Source: JALOKP01 sp963800865 (lineage in GTDB: Bacteria > Acidobacteriota > Polarisedimenticolia > J045). From it: a stretch of DNA of 64,000 nt. The translations under genes and the position numbers were made by a program. Below the pieces are notes generated by a model. The model ran no database searches, was not told the origin of the DNA, and was given only the letters and a program-made list of their open reading frames with translations. Below, piece after piece: positions 35,388 to 45,125 of the stretch. The first letter of the stretch is position 1; every line of letters starts with the position of its first letter. The stretch covers positions 186,001 to 250,000 of the forward strand of contig CAWDCL010000002.1 in the NCBI GenBank assembly GCA_963800865.1. The letters are read 5' to 3'.

Positions 35388-35951
35388 ATGAGCCACGGCC
35401 CCGGCGGGCAGCGCCGATCCTGGACCTTCGCGGAGTACTGCGCTCTTCCCGACGACGGGCAGCGCTACGAGGTCCTGGACGGGGAGCTCGTCGTGGTGCC
35501 GTCACCGAACCGCCGACACCAGTCGATCATCGTCGACCTCGTGCTGCTGCTGCGCCCGTGGCTCGACGCGCACGGGAGCGGGGCGCTGCTCATCGCACCC
35601 CTCGACGTCCGGCTCCACGAGCGGACCGTCTGCCAGCCCGACCTGCTCGTGATCGCCGCGTCCGACCTGGAGCGTCACCCGGAGGGGTACGTCGACGGCC
35701 CGCCGCTCCTCGTCTGCGAGATCCTCTCGCGATCGACCCGCGGGCGGGACCTGATCCGCAAGCGCTCGCTCTACGCCCGGTTCGGCGTGCCGTGGTACTG
35801 GATCGTCGACCCGGACGGCCGGTCGATCGAGGAGCTGCAGCTCGACGGCGACGCGTACGTCACGGTGCGGCGCGCGGTCGCGCCGGAGCGCTTCGAGCCG
35901 GCGCTCTTCCCGGGGCTGACGATCGCGCTGGAGAGCCTGCTCCCGGCGTAG
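35388..35951 (+). CDS. Uma2-family PD-(D/E)XK nuclease-fold protein
   Basis: A complete 187-residue Uma2 (DUF820) protein. WTFAEYCALPDDGQRYEVLD opens the fold; CQPDLLVIAASDLERHPEGY carries the catalytic-type PD, LLVCEILSRSTRGRDLIRKR the E and K, and WYWIVDPDGRSIEELQL follows. The family has a restriction-endonuclease-like fold, is scattered in genomes and has no settled role. ATG at 35388 follows GGGAGGAG. It is the intact relative of the truncated copy at 11556-11891; ARFGVPWYWIVD here aligns with ARFDVAYYGIVD there. Confidence 0.88.
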   Translation: MSHGPGGQRRSWTFAEYCALPDDGQRYEVLDGELVVVPSPNRRHQSIIVDLVLLLRPWLDAHGSGALLIAPLDVRLHERTVCQPDLLVIAASDLERHPEGYVDGPPLLVCEILSRSTRGRDLIRKRSLYARFGVPWYWIVDPDGRSIEELQLDGDAYVTVRRAVAPERFEPALFPGLTIALESLLPA

Positions 35952-35990
35952 CCGTATACTCCGGCCATCGTCCCGCTCTCCGGAGGTCCG

Positions 35991-37304
35991 ATGCCGTTCG
36001 TGGCGCTCCGTCGCTTCCTCTCGCTTCGGGCGCCCTGGCTGGCGCTCGGCCTGCTCGCCGCCGCTTTCGCGGGGCCCGCTGCCGCCCAGTGCACCCACCC
36101 CACGCCGGTCACCCCGGCGACCTGCGAGGCCGCCAAGACGTACAACGCGCAGACCGGCGGGGTTTCGCTGCTGGTCTGGGTCGACGGCCGGGTCGTCTGC
36201 GAGGACTACCGCAGCGGAAGCGGCCCGGCGGTCGCGCACGAGCTGTGGAGCTGCACCAAGAGCTTCTCCGGCGCGATGGCGGCGGCGGCGATCGAGGACG
36301 GGCTGATCTCCTCGTGGGACGAGAAGCTGGTCGGCACGATCCCGGAGTGGCAGGGCGACCCGCGGAAATCGCAGATCACGCTGCGGCAGCTGCTGTCGCT
36401 GCGAAGCGGGATCCAGGCCGAGATGGACGGCGGCGGCACTCCGACGTATGCCCAGTCGCTGACGATCCCTGCGCTGCACGATCCGGGCACCTTCTGGGAG
36501 TACGGCTCGGTGCCTTACCAGGTCTTCGGCGAGTTCATGCGCCGGAAGCTGGCGCCCACCTACGTCGACCCGCTGGCCTACCTGCAGGCGCGGATCTTCA
36601 CGCCGATCGGCGCGCAGTACGCCGGCTGGACGCGCGGCACCGACGCCATGCCGCACCTGCCCTGGGGCTCGCAGTGGGTGCCGCGGCAGTGGATCAAGTA
36701 CGGCGAGCTGGTTCGGCTCGGCGGCACCTGGCCGGCCACGGGGCAACAGGTGATCGCGCAGGAACTGCTCGACGCCGCTTACCACGGCTCGGCGATCAAG
36801 CCCGACTACGGGATGACCTGGTGGCTGCCGCTTCCCGGCGAGGTCGCCAAGCCCTGCGACGCGGTGATGGCCTTCGGTCTCGGGTCGCAGAAGCTGTACG
36901 TGATCCGCTCGCTCGAGCTGGTCGCGGTGCGGCAGACCAACAACCCCTGGGACGGCCTGAGCTACAGCGACGACGTCTTCCTCGACAGGCTGCTCGCGCC
37001 CCCCAACCCGCAGGACGACTGCCCGCCCGCCGAGGCCGGCGGGCTGACGATCGCGCGCGCGGGGTCGGATCTCGCCTTCGACTGGGCGCCGGTCAACGAC
37101 GACGCGACCGGCAGGACGGAGCTGCTCGGCGGGTACGAGCTGTCGTCGGCGACGCGGCCGGACTTCTCCGATGCGCTGCCGATCGCGACGACGGCGGGAC
37201 CGGTCTCGGCGGTGGCGGTGCCGGGCGCGGGCGGCGCCGCGGGCGCGGCGATCACGTACTACCAGGTGCGGGCGCGCGACAAGTGCGGGAACGTCGGGCC
37301 GTAG
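35991..37304 (+). CDS. Secreted serine hydrolase (beta-lactamase class C-like) with FN3-like tail
   Basis: 437 residues. Signal peptide APWLALGLLAAAFAGPAAA ends near residue 32. The hydrolase domain has the nucleophile in HELWSCTKSFSGAMAAAAIE (SxxK as SCTK), ITLRQLLSLRSGIQ typical of class C/esterase relatives, and a Tyr box in WEYGSVPYQ. The last 110 residues (LAFDWAPVNDDATGRTELLG to VRARDKCGNVGP) form an FN3-like module similar in plan to the tails of the other secreted proteins here. ATG at 35991 follows GGAGGTCCG. Likely an esterase or peptidase; antibiotic resistance should not be assumed. Confidence 0.85.
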   Translation: MPFVALRRFLSLRAPWLALGLLAAAFAGPAAAQCTHPTPVTPATCEAAKTYNAQTGGVSLLVWVDGRVVCEDYRSGSGPAVAHELWSCTKSFSGAMAAAAIEDGLISSWDEKLVGTIPEWQGDPRKSQITLRQLLSLRSGIQAEMDGGGTPTYAQSLTIPALHDPGTFWEYGSVPYQVFGEFMRRKLAPTYVDPLAYLQARIFTPIGAQYAGWTRGTDAMPHLPWGSQWVPRQWIKYGELVRLGGTWPATGQQVIAQELLDAAYHGSAIKPDYGMTWWLPLPGEVAKPCDAVMAFGLGSQKLYVIRSLELVAVRQTNNPWDGLSYSDDVFLDRLLAPPNPQDDCPPAEAGGLTIARAGSDLAFDWAPVNDDATGRTELLGGYELSSATRPDFSDALPIATTAGPVSAVAVPGAGGAAGAAITYYQVRARDKCGNVGP

Positions 37305-37349
37305 GGCTCCGGCCGCGATCAGGGCTCGTCCGCCGGTCCCCGGCGCCTG

Positions 37350-37772
37350 CTATCGCCGTTTGCCGGGCTTGGCGAATTCGCCCAGCGTGACGGCGATGTC
37401 GGGGAAGGCGGCAGCGAGGCGCCGGTCGGCGGTGACGAGCGGCACGCCGAGATCGCGAGCGAGCGCCGCAAACTCGCAGTCGTAGGCAGTGCAGCCCGTC
37501 GCGGCGGCCAGCCTCGATGACAGCGGCAGGCCGGGGCTGGTATTGCCTTCTGCGAGCAGTTGACTCCGCTTCGGCGAAGTTGCCTGAGCGCCTGGGCGAG
37601 ACTCACATCTGCCCGGCGCGGATCAGGTTGACGAGGACGTTCCGGAACTCGCTCCGCCAGAGAGCGGGTGCTGCCCACACGGGGTCCACGGCGGTAGGCC
37701 GCGATCGCCGCCGGCGTGTGCGGCGGAAGGAGTGAGGAGGTAAGCGACCACGTTCGTATCGACGGCGATCAT
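37350..37772 (-). pseudogene. VapC-like PIN toxin, broken by at least four frameshifts
   Basis: Read piecewise this is a complete PIN toxin of about 140 residues: MIAVDTNVVAYLL, then PALWRSEFRNVLVNLIRAGQ, SLAQALRQLRRS, and finally CTAYDCEFAALARDLGVPLV, which runs into TADRRLAAAFPD. All acidic positions survive, yet each piece is in a different frame. The total span divides by three. Such dense shifts with preserved motifs are odd for slow decay and may be assembly error or very recent inactivation. Confidence 0.72.
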
Positions 37773-38016
37773 CGGCCGGCCTTCGCGGATGGCGTCGCGG
37801 ATGAACTTGGCGCTGTAGGGGCCGCCCTTGACGCGGGAGCGCGCCGCGGCCGCGCGGGCACGCCTCATCGTCCGGGGTACACGCGCTGCGGCTGAGCACG
37901 GCGTGCTCGAGGCACACGATCACCTCCGCGTTGAGGCTGCGGTGGTTGATCTTCGCCCGCGCCTTGAGCCGCTCGTAGACCGGCTGGGGGATCCCCTTGA
38001 TCGTCAGGTTCGGCAT
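37773..38016 (-). pseudogene. FitA-like antitoxin of the broken PIN pair
   Basis: A ribbon-helix-helix antitoxin: MPNLTIKGIPQPVYERLKAR, INHRSLNAEVIVCLEHAVL. The frame then shifts near 37865, and the remaining RVKGGPYSAKFIRDAIREGR runs without a stop into the toxin start ATG at 37772. ATG at 38016 fits the family, which begins at this MxNLTIKGIP motif. Confidence 0.68.
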
Positions 38017-38324
38017 CGTCGCCTCGGCGGATCCGGTGCCTGCGCCCGCGGAATCCGCGCGGTTGTGAAATGCAACCATTGTGGAACCTACCTCCTTTCC
38101 CGGGACCGGGCAAGAGTGCGGCTTCCCGGTGCGGAAGGCATGCGTGAAGCGGAAGGACCGTTCCGGATCGGGAATCGGAGGGGTGCTTCGGTCGCGCCGG
38201 TCCGTCAACTTACGGAAGGCGCCTTTTCCATAATCGGTTCGCTGCCGCCGCACGCGCCGCATTCACGCGGGCCACCCGACGCGACCGGCGTACCCTTCCC
38301 TCGCGTTCCGGGGAGGTCCCTGCC
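38017..38324. other. Intergenic between the antitoxin and the next secreted protein
   Basis: A gap of 308 bp between divergent genes. It contains CCTACCTCCTTTCCC, which on the minus strand is a GGAGGTAGG ribosome-site-like run but 70 bp upstream of the antitoxin ATG; a longer antitoxin start at 38079 could use it. No other gene or repeat seen. Confidence 0.35.
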
Positions 38325-40041
38325 ATGTCGCGTCCGCACGCTGCCGTTCCCGTCCTCGTCGTCCTCCTTGTCCTCGCCGCCGCACCGCCCGCGCTCGCCC
38401 AGTGGTCGAACAACCCCGCCGCCAATACGCCGATCGCGGTGAAGGCCGGCGACCAGGCGCAGCCCAAGGTCCGCCCGATCCCGGGCGGGGGCTGGTACGT
38501 GAGCTGGTTCGACAACGAGACCGCCGGTTACGACGTCTTCCTGCAGCGTCTCGACGCCAGCGGCGTTGCGCAGTGGGCCGCGGGCGGGATCCGGATCGCG
38601 GACCTCTCCTTCAGCTCGACCGAGGACTACGGCCTCGACGTCGACGGCTCGGGCAACGCCCTGCTCGCCTTCGACGACGACCGCTTCGCGACCCAGAAGA
38701 TCACCGTCACGAAGATCAGCCCGGCCGGGACCCCGCTCTGGGGCGCGAACGGGATCCAGATGCCCGAGACCACCGGCGACGTGCACAGCCCCCGGGTCGC
38801 CGCGATGAGCGACGGGCAGATCGTCGTCGCCTGGACTTCCGGCAGTTCGGTCAAGCTGCACCGGATGCAGGCCGACGGCACGGCCGTATGGGACCGCGTG
38901 CGGGCCGAGACCGGAACACCCAAACCGGCCCTCAGCCTCTCGGACCTGCATGCGGCCGGCGGCGGCGACAGCGGCGCAATCGTGTCGTGGGCGCGCAGCG
39001 TCTCCTCGACCCGCTACCTGGTGGCCAACAAAGTCGACGCCGCGGGCGTCTGGCAGTGGAACGCGAGCCCCCCCGGCATCAGGATCTTCGACGGCGGCTC
39101 GCTCCAGATGGGCGCCTACCCGCCCTTCGTGAACGACGGCGCCGGGGGCGCCGCCTTCGGCTGGTACGACCTGGGCCAGCAGTGCTTCGCGCAGCACGTG
39201 ACCAGCGCCGGCGTCGAGGCCTTCGGCCACAACGGCGTGGCCGCCTCGACCGACGCCTCGCACACCCGCGTCGCCCCCTCGGTGCAGTTCAACCCGGCGA
39301 CGGGCGAGACGCTGCTGTTCTTCATCGAGCAGTTCGCCGGTCAGCAGGGGGTCTACGGCCAGAAGTACAACGCCTCGGGCGCACGGCAGTGGACCAGCGG
39401 CGGCGCCGTGATCCGCCCGCTCGCGGGACTGACCGTGATGGACGTCGCCGCCGTGCAGGCCGGCGGCGACAGCGTCGTCTTCTGGACCGACGAGACCGGC
39501 TTCGCGCAGGACGCGATCTACGCGCAACGCGTCGGCGGGAACGGCAGCGCGGTCTGCGCGACCTTCCCGGTCTCGTCCGTACCGGCCGTCAAGGCGAACA
39601 CCGAGCTCGCGATCGACGCCGCGGGGAGGACGGTCGCCACCTGGCAGCAGGGCGACTTCGGCTCGGCCGATGTGTACGCGCAGAACGTCAACGCCGACTG
39701 CTCGCTGGGCGGCAGCGCGCCGCCCGCTGGAGGTCTCCCCGCCGGGTGCGGCGCAGCCGCTCGTCTTTACCGACGGGATCACGCTCCTCTGGGAGGACAA
39801 GTCGGCCTCGGGATCGGAGACGTTCAACCTCTACCGCGGCGATACGACGACCCTGCCGGCGGGGCAGTCCGGCGACTGCCTGCAGCACGGGTTGGCCGGC
39901 AGCACGGCCATCGACTCGACGCCGCCGGGGACCGGCCTCAGCTTCTTCTACCTGGTCAGCGGGAAGAACGCGGGCGGCGAGGGGCCGCTGGGGAACGACA
40001 GCTCGGGGAGCGCGAGACAGCCGGCGACAGCCTGCCAGTGA
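38325..40041 (+). CDS. Secreted beta-propeller-like protein with shared C-terminal module (one frameshift)
   Basis: About 572 residues. Signal peptide VPVLVVLLVLAAAPPALAQ ends near residue 26. The body is built of repeated strands such as GGWYVSWFDNETAGYDVFLQ, LLAFDDDRFATQKITVTKIS, GGAAFGWYDLGQQCFAQHVT and VVFWTDETGFAQDAIYAQRV, a propeller-like pattern of unknown function. Near 39725 the frame shifts and the tail continues as ITLLWEDKSASGSETFNLYR to FFYLVSGKNAGGEGPLGNDS. That tail matches the end of the Cys-repeat protein at 26174 and may be an export or anchoring module. It ends 43 bp before the biotin carboxylase gene. Confidence 0.75.
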
Positions 40042-40084
40042 CGCGGCGCGCGGGCCGGCGGGTTGGGTCCGTATAATCCCCCCC

Positions 40085-41439
40085 ATGTTCCGCCGCCTGC
40101 TCGTCGCCAACCGTGGGGAAGTCGCCGTGCGCGTCGCGAAGACCGCGCGCCGGCTCGGCGTCTCGCCCGTCGCGATCTACTCCGAGGCCGACGCCGGCGC
40201 CCCCTGGCTCGAGGCCTTCGACCGCGCCGTCGCGATCGGCCCGGCCCACCCCGGCAAGTCGTACCTGGACCAGGACGCCGTCCTGCAGGCCGCGGTCCAG
40301 GAGGACTGCCAGGCGCTCCACCCGGGCTGGGGCTTCCTGGCCGAGAACGCGCTGTTCGCGGCGCGGGTCAAGCAGCTCGGGATCGCCTGGGTCGGGCCGC
40401 CGGCGCGCGCGATCCGCCTGATGGGCGACAAGGCGACCGCGCGCCGCACGATGGCGGCGCTCGGTCTGCCGACGATCCCCGGCTCGGAGGGGATCCTCGC
40501 CGACGCGGCCGAGGCGCGGCAGCTCGCCGACGGGATCGGCTACCCGGTCCTGCTCAAGGCGACGGCCGGCGGCGGGGGCCGCGGGATGCGCGTCGCGCAG
40601 AACGCGGGCCAGCTCGAGGACGCCTTCGCCGAGGCCAGCCGCGAGGCCCAGGCCGCCTTCGGCGACGCCGGCCTCTACCTCGAGAAGTACGTGCTGAACG
40701 GCCGGCACATCGAGTTCCAGGTGCTGGCCTGCAGCTGGGGACGCGCGGTCCACCTGGGCGAGCGCGAGTGCTCGGTCCAGCGCCGGCACCAGAAGCTGGT
40801 CGAGGAGGCGCCGAGCCCGGCCCTCGACGCGGCGACGCGCGAGCAGCTGGGGGCGCGCATCGCGGCCGCGATGACCGAGCTGGGCTACCGCGGCGCGGGA
40901 ACGCTCGAGTTCCTGAAGGACCCCGCGGGGCCGCTCTACTTCATGGAGATGAACACGCGCCTCCAGGTGGAACACCCGGTGACCGAGATGATCACCGGAA
41001 TCGACATCGTCGAGCACCAGCTGCGGATCGCCGCGGGCGAGCCGCTGTCGCTGGCGCAGGACCAGGTCCGCATCAACGGCCACGCGATCGAGGCCCGGAT
41101 CAACGCCGAGGACCCCGGCAAGGGCTACCAGCCCAACCCCGGACCGATCGCGCGCTTCGACGTGCCGCTGGACCGCGGTCCCGGCGTGCGTGCGCGTCGA
41201 CACCCACCTCGTGCCGCCCGACCGCGTGCCGCCGTTCTACGACTCGCTGGTCGCCAAGGTGATCGCCCACGGCGCGACGCGCGACGCTGGCGCGCGAGAC
41301 GCTCAAGCGCGCGCTGGCCGGCACCGTCGTCGAGGGGGTCCCGACGACGATCCCCGCGCACCTGAAGATCCTCGACGACCCGCGCTTCGCCTCCGGCGTC
41401 TACGACACCTCGCTGCTCGCCACGGCCGCCGCCGAATAG
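40085..41439 (+). CDS. accC: Biotin carboxylase subunit of an acyl-CoA carboxylase (two frameshifts)
   Basis: About 451 residues, the size of a stand-alone biotin carboxylase. It starts MFRRLLVANRGEVAVRVAKT; the ATP-grasp glycine loop is LKATAGGGGRGMRVAQ, followed by HIEFQVLACSWGRAVHLGER (with ECSVQRRHQKLVEE) and EMNTRLQVEHPVTEMITGID. Shifts near 41190 and 41288 split the C-terminal domain, which reads THLVPPDRVPPFYDSLVAKV then VVEGVPTTIPAHLKILDDPR. It carboxylates the biotin of the carrier at 44388 using ATP and bicarbonate. The carboxyltransferase gene follows after 9 bp. Whether the enzyme acts on acetyl-, propionyl- or another acyl-CoA depends on the partner. Confidence 0.9.
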
Positions 41440-41448
41440 GACCCCGAG

Positions 41449-43164
<1,716 letters not shown>

Positions 43165-43494
43165 CCGCGGCCTGTCGCGAAGGCCCGGCACCGCGCGCAC
43201 CGCGCGGGACCGCTGCGAACAGAAGCGTGCACCGCCGGCCGCCGGAGAGCAGGGAGTGCGCCCGGCGGCCCGTCGTTTCCGCTGCCGGCCCGGCGGCTTC
43301 GCGGTACGTTCCGCGGGTGGTCGGAGCCGGGCGGCGAGCGCCTCCCGTCGACCGGCCCGGGGAGCCCACGGTAAAGGCCGGATGACGTCGATGGACAGGA
43401 TCAACAAGTCGATGACATCCACCCGCGTCGCGCGAGGCACGCTCGCTCGCTGAGCACCCTCGCACCGCAGGCCGGCCTCGAACGGAAAGGCCCC
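43165..43494. other. Intergenic, 330 bp, nothing recognised
   Basis: GC-rich, with several short inverted repeats such as CCGCGCGCACCGCGCGG but no T-run for a terminator. A 23-codon frame at 43382-43453 lacks a ribosome site and looks like chance. Confidence 0.4.
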
Positions 43495-43797
43495 ATGAGT
43501 CGCGAACCCGGATCCCGACCCCCGTCGCCGTCACGACGCCTCCCCGCCCGCGTCCCCGTCGCCGTGCTCGCCAGCCGCTGGCACCTGGACTACGAGCACT
43601 ACGCGCAGGTCCTGCGTGCGCGCGCGGAACTGGGACACAGCGAAGTCGACGCCCGGCCGGCCGTCTCCCGGAAGCCGGTCGACATCCCCGAGGAGCCGTC
43701 GACCCTGGAGCGGCTCTGGTTCCGCGCGATCGAGTCGATCCGCCGCGGAAGCAGCGTCGCGCGCCGTCCGGCGGCCGCGTTTCGTCGCGCGAGTTGA
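43495..43797 (+). CDS. Hypothetical small basic protein
   Basis: A 100-residue frame with ATG at 43495 behind AACGGAAAGG, a fair ribosome site. The ends are Arg/Pro-rich; the middle (VAVLASRWHLDYEHYAQVLR, VDIPEEPSTLERLWFRAIES) looks like two amphipathic helices. No family recognised, no signal peptide or cysteines. It lies between the carboxyltransferase and biotin-carrier genes, so it may be co-transcribed with them, but coding status is only moderately supported. Confidence 0.42.
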   Translation: MSREPGSRPPSPSRRLPARVPVAVLASRWHLDYEHYAQVLRARAELGHSEVDARPAVSRKPVDIPEEPSTLERLWFRAIESIRRGSSVARRPAAAFRRAS

Positions 43798-43868
43798 GCC
43801 GCGGGGAGCGGAACGGGCCCGATGGCATCCGCTCCGCTGCGGTCGCCGCGCGCTCCGCGCGGCGCCGA

Positions 43869-43950
43869 GGAAAATGTGCGGAACGAATGCGAACAGTCGG
43901 CGGGTGACCGCCGACATCGCTCGCGCGGGCCTGCGGCGCGCACATTTTCC
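43869..43950. ncRNA. Nested inverted repeat, possible structured RNA
   Basis: A perfect 12-bp outer inverted repeat (GGAAAATGTGCG at 43869-43880, its complement at 43939-43950) encloses a perfect 8-bp hairpin GTCGGCGG-GTGA-CCGCCGAC at 43896-43915 with a GTGA tetraloop. The AT-rich outer arms stand out in this 70% GC sequence. It lies 85 bp upstream of a small gene and could be a leader element, a regulator binding site or an RNA. Confidence 0.4.
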
Positions 43951-44034
43951 CGGCCCCCCGACGTGCGCCACGGGACATCTCTGATAACATCCGCCGCGCA
44001 GCGCACCTTGCGTCGGTCGCGGAGAGATCGCCCC

Positions 44035-44235
44035 ATGGATCATCGCGTCATCACCTTCCAGAAGTGGATGCTCGATCACGAGGACTTCATGGACCGGCTG
44101 GGCAAGCACGCCGCCCGCCGGATCGCGGACTCCGTCCTCGAGCAGGGTGAGGTCGACTGGGAGGCGGTGATCGACGGTCTGTCCGAAGACATGGCGCGAG
44201 AGATGTCGTGGTTCGCGCCGCGGAACCAGGCCTGA
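44035..44235 (+). CDS. Small acidic protein, unknown
   Basis: A 66-residue protein with ATG at 44035 behind GGAGAGATCG, a good ribosome site. Sequence landmarks: MDHRVITFQKWMLDHEDFMD, HAARRIADSVLEQGEVDWEA, LSEDMAREMSWFAPRNQA. Predicted all-helical, acidic, no cysteine, no signal. Unlike spurious GC-rich frames it has balanced composition (Met, Phe, Trp, Asp), so I think it is real. No family recognised. The nested inverted repeat upstream may regulate it. Confidence 0.6.
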   Translation: MDHRVITFQKWMLDHEDFMDRLGKHAARRIADSVLEQGEVDWEAVIDGLSEDMAREMSWFAPRNQA

Positions 44236-44246
44236 GCCACCGGCGC

Positions 44247-44300
44247 TCCTGCCGCTGACGTGTCCGTCGTTCCTGCCGCTGACGTGTCCGTCGTTCCTGC
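44247..44300 (+). repeat. 24-bp tandem repeat, 2.25 copies
   Basis: The unit TCCTGCCGCTGACGTGTCCG plus TCGT occurs at 44247-44270 and again at 44271-44294 without mismatch, followed by the first six bases of a third. It lies just after the small acidic protein gene. No function suggested. Confidence 0.85.
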
Positions 44301-44387
44301 GCTCCGGCCCTTCCCTTTCCCCCAGGCCTTCGCGCCGTCCTGGCTCCCCGCTGTCGCACCCTGCCGCAACCGGGAGATAATCCCCGC

Positions 44388-45125
44388 GTGAGCCGCCCCC
44401 GCCTCGAACTGGTCGCACTCGACGCCGCCGACGGCGCGATCGAGCTGCGCTGCCCCGGCCCGGGCCGCGTGCGCTGGGACCGCCCGCCGGGAGAGACCCT
44501 GGTCGGCGGAAGCGTCGCCGGAACGCTGCTCCGCGACGAGCGCGCGTACGAGCTGGTGGTGCCGGCCGGCGTGCGCGCCGCGGTGGTCTCGGTGGCGCTG
44601 CCGCACCAGTGGAATCCCTGCGGGCACGGTGCGCTGCTGGCGACGCTTTCCATCGCGGTCGCGGAAACGCGCGGCCGCGATGCGGGCTCCGTAGGGGCCG
44701 GCCTCCGTGCCGGCCCGAATGATGGACCGCGCGGCGCGGAACCCGTAGGGGCCGGCCTCCGTGCCGGCCCGAATGATGGACCGCGCGGCGCGGGCCGGCA
44801 CGGAGGCCGGCCCCTACAGGATGCGCAGGGCGCGACGCGCGGCGCGGCGACGCACGGCGACGCGGCCGCCGGCCTGTGGGACGTCCGGTCGCCGACACAC
44901 GGGACCTTCTACACGCGGCCCGCGCCCGGTGCGGCGCCCTACGCCGGACTCGGCTCCGTCGTCGAGACCGGGCAGACAGTCGGGCTGGTCGAGGTGATGA
45001 AGTGCTTCTCGCCGATCCTCTTCGACGGCGCGCCGTTCGGGAGCGGGATCGTGCGCGAGGTGCTGGTGAACGACGGCGCCGAGGTGCGCGCCGACCAGCT
45101 GCTGCTCCGCATCGCACCGTCGTGA
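44388..45125 (+). CDS. Biotin carboxyl carrier protein with in-frame repeat insertion
   Basis: A 245-residue protein. The C-terminal 80 residues are a biotinyl domain: VRSPTHGTFYTRPAPGAAPY, then VVETGQTVGLVEVMKCFSPI with the biotin-accepting lysine at residue 205, and VREVLVNDGAEVRADQLLLR. The N-terminal 100 residues form an unrecognised beta-rich domain. Between them about 43 residues are encoded by three GTAGGG hairpin repeats (44691-44817): twice VGAGLRAGPNDGPRGA, then RHGGRPLQ. It should serve the carboxylase subunits at 40085 and 41449. The GTG of the photolyase overlaps its stop (GTGA). Confidence 0.85.
   Translation: MSRPRLELVALDAADGAIELRCPGPGRVRWDRPPGETLVGGSVAGTLLRDERAYELVVPAGVRAAVVSVALPHQWNPCGHGALLATLSIAVAETRGRDAGSVGAGLRAGPNDGPRGAEPVGAGLRAGPNDGPRGAGRHGGRPLQDAQGATRGAATHGDAAAGLWDVRSPTHGTFYTRPAPGAAPYAGLGSVVETGQTVGLVEVMKCFSPILFDGAPFGSGIVREVLVNDGAEVRADQLLLRIAPS
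44691..44817. repeat. Three GTAGGG hairpin repeats inside a coding region
   Basis: Plus-strand copies at 44691-44717 and 44745-44771 and a minus-strand copy at 44791-44817. The first two are part of an exact 54-bp tandem unit (18 codons) except at its end. The second and third copies form a large palindrome. No stop codon arises in the reading frame of the biotin carrier. Confidence 0.9.

Noticed and set aside
35991..37304. Antibiotic-resistance beta-lactamase
   Set aside because: The SxxK-type hydrolase has an FN3-like tail and class C/esterase-like boxes; this broad family is mostly esterases and peptidases, so resistance is not supported.
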